Position numbers and translations under genes: made by a program. From NCBI GenBank assembly GCA_016201355.1, contig JACQCY010000023.1:1-9268 (forward strand): DNA of 9,268 nucleotides. The letters are read 5' to 3'. This stretch comes from Candidatus Yonathbacteria bacterium (GTDB lineage Bacteria; Patescibacteriota; Minisyncoccia; Phycocordibacterales; UBA1550). Below, one piece after another: positions 1-5,735 of this stretch (within the stretch, counting starts at the first letter, position 1; the number at the start of each line of letters is the position of its first letter). The notes below the pieces were generated by a model. That model ran no database searches, had not been told where the DNA came from, and saw nothing but the letters and a program-made list of their open reading frames with translations.

Positions 1-1
1 A

Positions 2-127
2 GGCAAAGTCAATGAGAAATTACAGGAATATGTGCGGTACTACAATACGGTGCGACCGCATACTTCTCTTGGTTTTGTTTCTCCGGAGGAGTATTATATG
101 AAGAACCGAGAAAATTCTCATATGTAG
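2..127 (+). CDS. IS3-type transposase, C-terminal end (partial)
   Basis: The reading frame enters from the left edge and runs 41 codons to TAG. The peptide carries the pattern YYNTVRPHTSLGFVSPEEYY, the hallmark of the end of the rve/integrase-core catalytic domain in IS3-type and related (IS481) transposases, just after the catalytic glutamate, which lies outside the window. The enzyme would cut and join insertion-sequence ends through a DDE active site. Only the tail is visible, so whether the element is intact cannot be judged. I could not identify a terminal inverted repeat after the stop because the other end is off the window. The element marks the left part of the window as accessory DNA. 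Confidence 0.85.
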   Translation, partial: GKVNEKLQEYVRYYNTVRPHTSLGFVSPEEYYMKNRENSHM

Positions 128-144
128 TGAACTAATACACAAGC

Positions 145-173
145 TTGCAGTAAGAGATTTATGCGTGTATGAT
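145..173 (+). promoter_or_regulatory. Sigma70-like promoter for the small membrane peptide
   Basis: TTGCAG at 145-150 and TATGAT at 168-173 are separated by exactly 17 bases, a good match to the housekeeping consensus. Transcription would begin near 180, giving a leader of about 24 bases that contains a strong ribosome binding site ahead of the 34-codon ORF. Confidence 0.6.
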
Positions 174-203
174 ATTTATAGATAAAAGAGAGGGAGGTGG
201 AAT

Positions 204-308
204 ATGCAAAGAAGTAGTGTGTTGGTGGTCATTTTTATTGTTGTGTTTATATTTAGACTGGCATACGGGATTGTAGCTGTAGGCATTAAAAAAAGAGATG
301 ATGATTAA
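204..308 (+). CDS. Small single-helix membrane peptide, 34 aa, unknown function
   Basis: ATG at 204 follows GGAGGT (193-198) at a 5-base spacing, the strongest Shine-Dalgarno sequence in the window, and the frame stops with TAA at 306. The product has a short polar N-terminus (MQRSS), a hydrophobic run from about residue 6 to 28 that can form one transmembrane helix (one Arg at 18), and a charged tail, KKRDDD. The N-terminal residue pattern is not a signal peptide with an obvious cleavage site. The gene has its own promoter (145-173) and a terminator (331-359), so it is a stand-alone transcription unit. I do not recognise the family. Size, one helix and charged tail are compatible with a type I toxin or a small membrane regulator, but nothing in the sequence proves either. 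Clean signals on both sides make it likely to be a real gene. Confidence 0.65.
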   Translation: MQRSSVLVVIFIVVFIFRLAYGIVAVGIKKRDDD

Positions 309-330
309 ATTTAATAAACACACTCTTTAT

Positions 331-359
331 TTGGCGACTGATACTGGTCGCCAATTTTT
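331..359 (+). terminator. Intrinsic terminator of the small-peptide unit
   Basis: TTGGCGAC (331-338) and GTCGCCAA (347-354) form a perfect 8-bp stem with an 8-base loop, followed directly by TTTTT. This is a textbook rho-independent terminator, 22 bases after the small ORF's stop. Its T-tract runs into the putative promoter of the next gene. Confidence 0.85.
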
Positions 360-385
360 GTTTATTTGTATCCTTGTGGTATTAT
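358..385 (+). promoter_or_regulatory. Extended -10 promoter for the DUF4239-like gene
   Basis: TTGTTT (358-363), a 16-base spacer, then TATTAT (380-385) preceded by TG one base upstream (377-378), i.e. an extended -10. Transcription from about 392 would start after the TTG codon at 374, which supports the ATG at 425 as the real start of the downstream gene. Confidence 0.5.
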
Positions 386-424
386 TTAGTGGCACAAAGG
401 GCGTATGATTTGCATATAAAAATT

Positions 425-1165
425 ATGTCAAGAAAAAATAAATTAACAATTATCGTTCTGTTTACATTTTCGGTTTTTACTATTATCTATTACCTTACTC
501 CTGCTCTAAAGAGTGGTGTTGACAAGGTTTTTATCACTATTTCAACATTTCTCTTTACTATTTTTACAGGGTTTTTCATATCGCGGCAAGGTAGTCGGTA
601 TAGTGAGATTCGTAAGACTGTTTCTGTTATTGATGGTAATTTTTCAAGCATCTATCGTTCTTTCGGACACTTGGGTAAAGATATTCAAGATAAAGCTGGT
701 AAAATTATTAAAACCTATTACCAAAATATCCTCGACAATAAGGCGTGGGATTTTAATTTGAAGAATAAAACAACTACCTTAATAGACACTCACGAACTTC
801 TTAATATGGCATCCAGTGAAGATCCTTCGTCTCCTCTCGCAAGCGCTGTTTTTTCGAGGATTATGACCTGTCTTGGAAACATACAGATTGAGCGCAAAAA
901 TCTTGTTGCGCTAAGCGAGGAAAGAATCCCTAAATTCCAATGGATTACTATCTATTCTCTAAGTTTAGTGCTTTTTCTTGCTCTTTTGATTGTTATACCG
1001 TCAAATAATTTATTGATTGAATCAACATTGAAAGGAGTTTTTTCCACTTCAGTAATTATTGTGATTATGCTCCTTGGGCAGTTGAACCGTCTTGAGTTGT
1101 TTGAGGGAACCATCGGTGAACATTCGGCTCAGGATGTTATTGATATTATTGATGGGAAAAAATAA
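425..1165 (+). CDS. DUF4239-like four-helix membrane protein
   Basis: A 246-residue protein when started at the ATG at 425. A longer frame opens with TTG at 374, but that codon lies upstream of the likely transcription start. Two hydrophobic helices sit near the N-terminus (about residues 7-26 and 33-52) and two near the C-terminus (about 176-195 and 203-221). Between them is a soluble helical segment with the pattern IDGNFSSIYRSF, later KTYYQNILDNKAW, and then RKNLVALSEERIP right before helix 3. This layout of 2 + 2 helices around a cytoplasmic helical domain, with an LYR-like motif, matches the bestrophin-like DUF4239 family, whose function is not established. The assignment rests on topology and motif spacing, so it is tentative. 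No Shine-Dalgarno precedes the start. It lies 18 bases ahead of the broken channel gene in the same orientation, in AT-rich DNA unlike the ribosomal block. Confidence 0.6.
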   Translation: MSRKNKLTIIVLFTFSVFTIIYYLTPALKSGVDKVFITISTFLFTIFTGFFISRQGSRYSEIRKTVSVIDGNFSSIYRSFGHLGKDIQDKAGKIIKTYYQNILDNKAWDFNLKNKTTTLIDTHELLNMASSEDPSSPLASAVFSRIMTCLGNIQIERKNLVALSEERIPKFQWITIYSLSLVLFLALLIVIPSNNLLIESTLKGVFSTSVIIVIMLLGQLNRLELFEGTIGEHSAQDVIDIIDGKK

Positions 1166-1183
1166 TTGATAATTTTAAAAAAT

Positions 1184-1315
1184 ATGGAAAATAAAATAAA
1201 AGTTGGTATTGCGGATTTTTCTCCATTGATTATTGATGATGGGGGAAAATACAAGGGATTTGAGATAGATCTATGGGAAGCAATCGCTAAAGAGATTAAT
1301 ATAGATTTTGAATAA
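1184..1315 (+). pseudogene. Glutamate-receptor-like channel, lobe-1 fragment (5' remnant)
   Basis: A 43-codon frame ending in TAA. Residues VGIADFSPLIIDDGGKYKGF followed by EIDLWEAIAKEINIDFE are the start of a periplasmic amino-acid-binding fold (SBP family 3, lobe 1): first beta strand, the Gly-Phe-Glu-x-Asp-Leu ligand-binding loop and the following helix. Coding then stops exactly where the rest of lobe 1 should continue, and the pore half begins 8 bases later in another frame. I read this as the 5' part of one gene that has lost the middle and the reading frame. No signal peptide is visible; an alternative TTG at 1166 adds only six residues and none of them hydrophobic enough to export the domain. 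Confidence 0.7.
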
Positions 1316-1323
1316 GTAAAATA

Positions 1324-1995
1324 ATGAAATCAGCGGCGATTGGAGTTTTGGTTTTTGTTCTTGTCTTTGGAAATCTATTGTGGTTTGTGGAAAGAAATGC
1401 CAATACATTCAGTAAGAATTATTTTCCTGGAATTTTTGAGTCATTTTGGTTGGTGATTTGTTCTATGTCTACGGATAGCTTTGGGGATTATGTGCCACAT
1501 ACATGGATGGGAAGGGTTATCACCATAGGGATTATTGTCGGAGGTGTTGCGATCTTTGGTTTGCTTGTTGCTCAAGTAACCGCTTTTTTGGCTATTAAAA
1601 AAATCAAAGGAGAAATCAATAACAGCCGAGATTTAGTTAATAAAAAAGTTGCTACGGCCGAGGAGACAACGAGTGAGAATATTTTAAGAAGAATCGGCGC
1701 AAAGGTGATTGGAGTTTCTAAAATTGAAGAGGCTTATTTGAAACTTAAAAATGAAGAAGTTGATGCAATCGTCTTTGATGCGCCAGTGGCAATTTATTAC
1801 GAAAAAAACGATAAAGATGGCAAAATAGAAATCATCGGAGAGATATTTGATAAACAGAAATACGGGATTGCTTTACAGCAAGGGAGCCTTTTAATGGAAA
1901 AAATAAATCAAGCAATCTTACACCTTAAAGAATTCGGGCAATATGACTTATTTTATAGAAAATGGTTTGGCGAAGACTTGGTAATGGAATCGTAG
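1324..1995 (+). pseudogene. Glutamate-receptor-like ion channel, pore plus lobe-2 fragment
   Basis: A 223-residue frame. Residues 4-22 are a transmembrane helix, 36-58 a re-entrant pore helix and filter (FWLVICSMSTDSFGDYVP), and 63-89 a second membrane helix rich in Gly (GRVITIGIIVGGVAIFGLLV). Residues about 102-220 are an SBP family 3 lobe, with KKVATAEETTSEN, then VDAIVFDAPVAIYY, YGIALQQGSLLMEKINQAI and a closing RKWFGEDL. This is the order found in GluR0-type prokaryotic ionotropic glutamate receptors: lobe 1, pore, lobe 2. The filter reads TDSFGD where potassium channels have TVGYGD, so the middle glycine is Ser and the Val is Asp. Lobe 1 is cut off upstream, hence a pseudogene call; a truncated but expressed protein cannot be excluded. 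It stops with TAG. Confidence 0.7.
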
Positions 1996-2028
1996 TTGGC
2001 ATCTTTGGAGATTGTATTACCGAGATTG

Positions 2029-2057
2029 TTACCGCACCGTGTTTTTCGGTGTATACT
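2029..2057 (+). promoter_or_regulatory. Possible promoter for the actin-like gene
   Basis: TATACT at 2052-2057 is a good -10 box; the -35 at 17-base spacing, TTACCG (2029-2034), is weaker. Transcription would start around 2064, only a few bases before the ATG at 2067, giving a nearly leaderless message. This supports 2067 rather than the upstream in-frame ATG at 1962, which overlaps the channel fragment. Confidence 0.45.
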
Positions 2058-2066
2058 ATCTATACG

Positions 2067-3296
2067 ATGTTATTTAATTTTTTCAAGAAGACACAATCGA
2101 ATGGTTTGCGTAATGAGAAACACCATCGCTTTCTTCCTGCCTTTTTGTACGGGAACAAAGAAGAGGTTGCGCTTATCCTTGATATCGGTTCAGCAAGCGT
2201 TGGGGCGGCGCTCACAAGGATAGAAGAAAACAAGCCACCCCACATTTTCTTCACGGTCCGCGAGAACATACCTTTTCAGGGGGCGCTCTCGTCCGCGCGG
2301 TTTCTTGCGGGGGTAAATCACGCGCTCGTGCAAGTCTTCAAAAAGATTCAGATTGCCAAGAAGGGAGACATTCACCCAGCGCGTGTTTTTTGTACATTTT
2401 CCTCTCCGTGGTTTCTCTTGAAAATTCGTCATCTGCAAATCACAAAAATGGAGCAATTCGAGGTTACGGAAGAGTTGATGAATTCACTTTTGAATGAGGA
2501 CATCCAGCATCTTAAAGAGGAGATGAAGGGAACGCTCCCGCTCCAAGATATCGAGATTATTGAAAAGAAGATCATCCAAACGAAATTAAACGGGTACCAT
2601 ATACAGAACCCCTATGGCAAAAAGACTTCCAATATTGAAATTGTCGCAACCGTAAGTTTGTCTTCTCGTCGCGCGCAAAGTAGTATACGGGGTACTCTTA
2701 ATAATTTTTTTCATATCCCGGATTTTCATCCCGGAGTATTTCCCCTCACGGCGTTTAGCGCTCTTCGCGATATGTATCCATATCGGCAGGACTTTATCTT
2801 TGTAGACATTACGGGAGAAGCGACGGATGTATCTCTTGTACAGAGTGATCTATTGATGGGGACAACATCTTTTCCTTACGGGAGCAATTTTTTCATCCGC
2901 GAGATATCGATAGGGCAAAAGACTCCTCAAGAAGAAGCGATAACACTTTTTAGTATGTATCTTCGCGGAGAACTCGAAGAGAAAAGACACACTCAGGTCG
3001 AAAATATCATAAAGCGAAGTCGTGTTGAATGGGGGCGACACTTTAGAAAAACGCTCTCCTCGCTTGCAAAGATAGGGAAGTTTTCTCCTGCGCTGTTTTT
3101 TACCACAGATGCGGAGGTAGCGCAGCTTTTTGAAACCCTTATGAAAGAAGCATCTCTGGAACTTTTTATGGGAGAAGGCCCTGATGTGGTGTATCTCGAT
3201 ACAAAGACGATGGCAAATTTCATCTCTTTTGAAAGTGGGGTTGTTCGAGACCCTTTTCTTGCCATTGAAGCGCTTTTTGCAAAGAAAATTATCTAG
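2067..3296 (+). CDS. FtsA/PilM-like actin-fold protein
   Basis: 409 residues from the ATG at 2067; an in-frame ATG at 1962 would overlap the preceding frame and add residues that do not look conserved. LILDIGSASVGAAL (about residues 36-49) is the actin-superfamily phosphate-1 loop, and FIFVDITGEATDVSLV (243-258) the phosphate-2 loop. The segment PARVFCTFSSPWFLLKIRHL (104-123) with following VTEEL and the stretch around EIIEKKIIQTKLNGYHIQNP (163-182) resemble the 1C/SHS2 subdomain of FtsA and PilM. So it should be a cytoplasmic ATP-binding protein that sits at the membrane and binds tails of membrane partners. The phosphate-2 loop has Thr and Glu at places usually Gly (DITGEAT versus DIGGGTT), so ATP turnover may be weak. 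No C-terminal amphipathic helix is evident. The next gene encodes a bitopic membrane protein, a layout like PilM-PilN. The three-way-junction repeat begins at its TAG stop. Confidence 0.75.
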   Translation: MLFNFFKKTQSNGLRNEKHHRFLPAFLYGNKEEVALILDIGSASVGAALTRIEENKPPHIFFTVRENIPFQGALSSARFLAGVNHALVQVFKKIQIAKKGDIHPARVFCTFSSPWFLLKIRHLQITKMEQFEVTEELMNSLLNEDIQHLKEEMKGTLPLQDIEIIEKKIIQTKLNGYHIQNPYGKKTSNIEIVATVSLSSRRAQSSIRGTLNNFFHIPDFHPGVFPLTAFSALRDMYPYRQDFIFVDITGEATDVSLVQSDLLMGTTSFPYGSNFFIREISIGQKTPQEEAITLFSMYLRGELEEKRHTQVENIIKRSRVEWGRHFRKTLSSLAKIGKFSPALFFTTDAEVAQLFETLMKEASLELFMGEGPDVVYLDTKTMANFISFESGVVRDPFLAIEALFAKKII

Positions 3297-3442
3297 ACCT
3301 TGAATTACAAAACTCGTCGAAACCACATATTTTCAGGGGACTCTCGGAGCGCGACGGCGCGAGAGTGAGCCGAAAATTCAGCAGAATTTTACGGCGTACC
3401 CCTGAAAATATGTGGTGAGAAAGAGTTTCGTAATTCAAGGTA
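3296..3442 (+). repeat. Palindromic element folding as a three-way junction, TA-flanked (MITE-like)
   Basis: Two 43-base arms, 3297-3339 and 3399-3441, are inverted copies with 37 of 43 positions matching; the mismatches are one near the outer end and a five-base cluster at 3316-3321. The innermost 18 positions match perfectly. The 59 bases between the arms form two further hairpins: 3340-3346 with 3360-3366 (ACTCTCG/CGAGAGT), and 3369-3379 with 3384-3395 (11 bp, one bulged A, loop AGCA). The whole folds as a three-way junction with linkers of 0, 2 and 3 bases. TA dinucleotides lie on both sides (3294-3295 and 3443-3444), as left by IS630/Tc1-type insertion. No T-tract follows, so a simple terminator is unlikely; a MITE, a REP-like element or a structured RNA are the alternatives. 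Confidence 0.85.
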
Positions 3443-3459
3443 TAAGATTTTCAGTATAT

Positions 3460-3487
3460 TTGTTTACAAAGAAGAAGATGATACAAT
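3460..3487 (+). promoter_or_regulatory. Extended -10 promoter, likely leaderless start
   Basis: TTGTTT (3460-3465), 16-base spacer, TACAAT (3482-3487), with TG at 3479-3480 as an extended -10. The expected start of transcription, about seven bases after the hexamer, falls on the ATG at 3494, so the message would have no 5' leader. Confidence 0.6.
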
Positions 3488-3493
3488 GTCATT

Positions 3494-4381
3494 ATGGATG
3501 GCATCAATCGAAAAAAAGTGCAAGATATGATTATCCCGCAAACGCAGATTATGCGAAGACCGGATACTGCGCCTTCTGTCCCTCCCTCACCTGTTCAAGC
3601 AGAAGTAAATGAACGCATTGAAAAGAGCTCGTTTTTCAGAAGAAAAAAAGAAGAAAGGGATATTTCAAAAACACCAAGCAATAAAGGAAAGCATTTTTCC
3701 ATATTATTTTTTATTATCGTTTCTATTCTCGGGCTCGGTTTTTTCGTAGCGAATTATTTTTCTTTCGTGACGATCAGTGTTGTTCCGTTTATCCAAAAGA
3801 CGCATATTGAGAATGAATTCACGGCAGTAAATGAATCTGGCGCGGAAGAAGGAGCTCTCGTCTTTCAGTTTATGAGTTTTACAGAAGATGAAAGCAGAGA
3901 TGTATCCGCGACGATTGAAAGAAACATACAGAAGAAAGCGGGGGGTAAGGTTATTATTTATAATTCATACAACAATCAAAGCCAGCGACTCATTAAAAAT
4001 ACACGGCTAGAATCATCCGATAAAAAGATCTTTCGCATAGATGGGTCAGTAGTGGTTCCCGGCACGAAGGTCGTGGGTGGAAAGGTTATTGAGTCGGGTT
4101 CTGTCGAGGCATTGGTATATGCGGACGCCCCCGGCGAAGAATACAATATCGGTCTTGCAGACTTTACCATACCGGGGTTTAAGGGAGACCCTCGCTACAC
4201 AAAGTTTACCGCGCGCTCAAAAAAGGATTCCCCAATCACCGGTGGTTTCTCGGGCACCGTAAGAGTTGCCACCGATGAAGATATCGCAAAAGCGCAGACG
4301 GATTTAAAGGATGAACTCAAGAGAATTGCGGTAGAAAAGATTCACACAAAGGTTCCCCCTACTATGAGCTCTTTCCCGTGA
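3494..4381 (+). CDS. Bitopic membrane protein with baseplate-J-like domain, N-terminal part (in-frame TGA)
   Basis: 295 residues to a TGA at 4379. Residues 1-66 are cytoplasmic and charged, opening with KKVQDMIIPQTQIMRRP, a short hydrophobic-basic motif. Residues about 68-89 are one transmembrane helix preceded by Lys/Arg, so the rest is outside the membrane. From about residue 148 the sequence resembles the baseplate-J-like fold recurring in CPR membrane proteins: GGKVIIYNSYNNQSQ, then TRLESSDKKIFRID, VVPGTKV, DAPGEEYNIGLADFTIPGFKG and GGFSGTVRV, followed by a helix. The frame continues without further stops from 4382 to TAG at 4838, so the natural gene is most likely 3494-4840 (448 residues, codon 296 being TGA). 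It may be a recent nonsense mutation, a read-through site or a sequencing error. The upstream actin-like protein is a plausible partner for the cytoplasmic tail. Confidence 0.65.
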   Translation: MDGINRKKVQDMIIPQTQIMRRPDTAPSVPPSPVQAEVNERIEKSSFFRRKKEERDISKTPSNKGKHFSILFFIIVSILGLGFFVANYFSFVTISVVPFIQKTHIENEFTAVNESGAEEGALVFQFMSFTEDESRDVSATIERNIQKKAGGKVIIYNSYNNQSQRLIKNTRLESSDKKIFRIDGSVVVPGTKVVGGKVIESGSVEALVYADAPGEEYNIGLADFTIPGFKGDPRYTKFTARSKKDSPITGGFSGTVRVATDEDIAKAQTDLKDELKRIAVEKIHTKVPPTMSSFP

Positions 4382-4840
4382 AGTACGGTTCTTATATTTG
4401 AATTAGTTCCACAAGCTACTACTATGGATGCGTATACAAAAGTAACGATGCGCGCGACAGTTTCTGTGTTCTTTTTTGATACGGAGTCATTGACCATGAA
4501 GATTGCCAAGCTTTTATTCAATGATTATCAAGGAGAATCTCTTTCTCTTTCGAATATTTCAACATTGATTTTCTCTTTTGTTGAACCGGTAGACAAAGTG
4601 GTGCTTTCCGACCTCAAGCATATTCGCTTTCGCCTCGCAGGAGACCCTGTTTTCATCGGTAATATCGATACGCCAAAACTCATTGGCGAACTTGTAGGCA
4701 AAGAGAGAAAAGATTTTGCAAAGATCGTCACGACTCAGAAGAATATTAAAAAAGCGGATGCGACTATTTTCCCTATGTGGAAGACGGTATTCCCGACGGA
4801 GAGAGAAAAATTCTCGGTAAAGATTATAAATGAGCAGTAG
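4382..4840 (+). pseudogene. Continuation of the baseplate-J-like protein after the TGA
   Basis: The frame of the previous gene resumes with STVLIFELVPQATTMDAYTK and runs to TAG at 4838. The first ATG after the TGA is at 4424 (a 138-residue product), but it has no ribosome binding site, no promoter, and no signal peptide or membrane helix to place an extracytoplasmic segment. The content alternates beta strands and helices (VTMRATVSVFFFDTESLTMK, later FRLAGDPVFIGNIDTPKL, and a closing KKADATIFPMWKTVFPTERE), as expected of the C-terminal domains of the same protein. Hence I treat it as the 3' part of one gene, not a separate gene. Confidence 0.6.
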
Positions 4841-4857
4841 GGTAAATACCGTTTTCG

Positions 4858-4886
4858 TTGACGCTCTGCGCCGTATCTGATACTAT
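4858..4886 (+). promoter_or_regulatory. Promoter of infA (extended -10)
   Basis: TTGACG (4858-4863), 17-base spacer and TACTAT (4881-4886) with TG at 4878-4879. This is the best overall promoter in the window. Transcription would begin near 4893, about seven bases before the infA ATG, so the leader is too short for a Shine-Dalgarno. It also overrides the longer TTG start at 4858, which coincides with the -35 box. Confidence 0.7.
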
Positions 4887-4899
4887 AAATAAATTCGTA

Positions 4900-5115
4900 A
4901 TGGCAGATATAAAAAAAGAAGAATTATCACAAGGGGAAATCATCGAAGCTCTCCCTAATACGATGTTTCGTGTGGAATTTCCTGATGGGAAAATCATCAT
5001 CTCGTATCTTGCGGGAAAGATGCGCCTTCATCGTATTAAAGTATTGGTAGGGGATAAGGTTTTTGTCAAAATAGACCCGTATGGCGGGAGGGGGCGCATT
5101 GTCAAACGCGGGTAA
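4900..5115 (+). CDS. infA: Translation initiation factor IF-1
   Basis: 71 residues, the usual IF-1 length, as a single S1/OB-fold. Recognisable signature: GEIIEALPNTMFRVEFPDGK, then AGKMRLHRIKVLVGDKVFVKIDPYGG and RGRIVKR. The factor binds the 30S A-site during initiation and helps IF-2 and IF-3 select the initiator tRNA. The ATG at 4900 is chosen because the upstream in-frame TTG (4858) would lie in the promoter and adds 14 residues unlike any IF-1. It opens the translation cluster; in many bacteria adk and map precede infA, but here the actin-like/baseplate-J pair does. Confidence 0.97.
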   Translation: MADIKKEELSQGEIIEALPNTMFRVEFPDGKIIISYLAGKMRLHRIKVLVGDKVFVKIDPYGGRGRIVKRG

Positions 5116-5126
5116 ACATCGTACTC

Positions 5127-5155
5127 TTGCATTTAATTATAAAATATAGTAGAAT
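5127..5155 (+). promoter_or_regulatory. Internal promoter before rpmJ
   Basis: TTGCAT (5127-5132) and TAGAAT (5150-5155) with exactly 17 bases between. The transcript would start near 5162, upstream of an AAGGAG-type ribosome site at 5176-5181. It would let rpmJ and the following ribosomal genes be expressed independently of infA. Confidence 0.6.
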
Positions 5156-5197
5156 AGTCAAATCGTTTCTTTTTTAAGGAGAAGGATACATTAGAAT

Positions 5198-5311
5198 ATG
5201 AAAGTACGAGCATCGGTAAAAAAAATCTGCGCAAAGTGCAAGACGATTAAACGAGATGGCCGTGTGCGTGTTATTTGCGCAAATCCGCGCCATAAACAAC
5301 GACAAGGGTAG
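5198..5311 (+). CDS. rpmJ: 50S ribosomal protein L36 (bL36)
   Basis: 37 residues, the standard short L36, starting MKVRASVKKICAKCKTIKRD and ending with a basic NPRHKQRQG. The zinc ribbon is complete: Cys11, Cys14, Cys27 and His32, so this is the zinc-binding form. L36 sits in the large subunit near 23S rRNA domain VI/helices around the A-site finger base and helps late assembly. It has one of only two purine-rich ribosome sites in the window (AAGGAG at 5176-5181, continuing GAAGGA). It stops with TAG, 39 bases before rpsM. Confidence 0.95.
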   Translation: MKVRASVKKICAKCKTIKRDGRVRVICANPRHKQRQG

Positions 5312-5350
5312 AGAATTAAAAAATTTTAAATATTCAATATTACAAATAAT

Positions 5351-5731
5351 ATGCGAATCATCGGAGTTACGATACCAGACAATAAGCGACTAGAGATAGG
5401 TTTGACCGCAGTATATGGTGTTGGTCGCGCTCGCGCGCAAAAGATTCTTGATGAATGCAACATAGACTATGGTAAACGCGCGAATGACCTAAGTCTCGAA
5501 GAAGAGGCAAAGATTCGCAAATCATTTGAAGCATTTACCCTCGAAGACGATCTTCGCCGTGAAGCGTCAAACTCCATCAAGCGACTGAAAGACATTAAGG
5601 CATTTCGCGGGTTGCGCCATATAAAGAAGCTCCCTGTTCGCGGACAGCGGACCAAGACGAACTCTCGTACCGTACGCGGGAATGTGAGAAAGACAATGGG
5701 TTCCGGGCGTCGCAAAGAAGAGAAGAAATAA
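5351..5731 (+). CDS. rpsM: 30S ribosomal protein S13 (uS13)
   Basis: 126 residues, normal for S13. N-terminal MRIIGVTIPDNKRLEIGLTA and the helix-two-turn-helix with TAVYGVGRARAQKIL are standard, followed by RGLRHIKKLPVRGQRTKTNS, which contacts 16S rRNA in the 30S head, and a Lys/Arg-rich tail (TMGSGRRKEEKK) reaching toward the P-site tRNA. S13 forms the B1 bridges to the 50S subunit. No Shine-Dalgarno precedes the ATG; the 39-base spacer is AT-rich. Four bases separate its stop from rpsK. Confidence 0.97.
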   Translation: MRIIGVTIPDNKRLEIGLTAVYGVGRARAQKILDECNIDYGKRANDLSLEEEAKIRKSFEAFTLEDDLRREASNSIKRLKDIKAFRGLRHIKKLPVRGQRTKTNSRTVRGNVRKTMGSGRRKEEKK

Positions 5732-5735
5732 TCAA

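Noticed and set aside
374..424. TTG start giving a 17-residue longer DUF4239-like protein
   Set aside because: The codon sits within the probable promoter (358-385) and the added residues do not improve the membrane topology.
2035..2051. CACCG...CGGTG short hairpin with a T-rich loop
   Set aside because: Only five base pairs and no T-tract after it; it overlaps the promoter and is likely chance.
1962..2066. 35-codon N-terminal extension of the actin-like protein from the ATG at 1962
   Set aside because: It overlaps the end of the channel fragment, lies upstream of the -10 box at 2052-2057, and shows no conserved feature.
2850..3326. 158-codon minus-strand frame
   Set aside because: It lies opposite the actin-like gene, crosses the left palindrome arm and reads as low-complexity Arg/Phe/Lys-rich sequence; the + strand frame holds recognisable motifs.
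3412..3612. A 66-codon + strand frame between the actin-like gene and the baseplate-J gene
   Set aside because: It starts inside the right arm of the palindrome, overlaps the true start at 3494 in another frame, and has no RBS; its composition is that of out-of-frame sequence.
3494..4840. General code 25 (UGA = glycine) for this organism
   Set aside because: Only one in-frame TGA is found while all long conserved genes use normal glycine codons, so widespread recoding does not fit.
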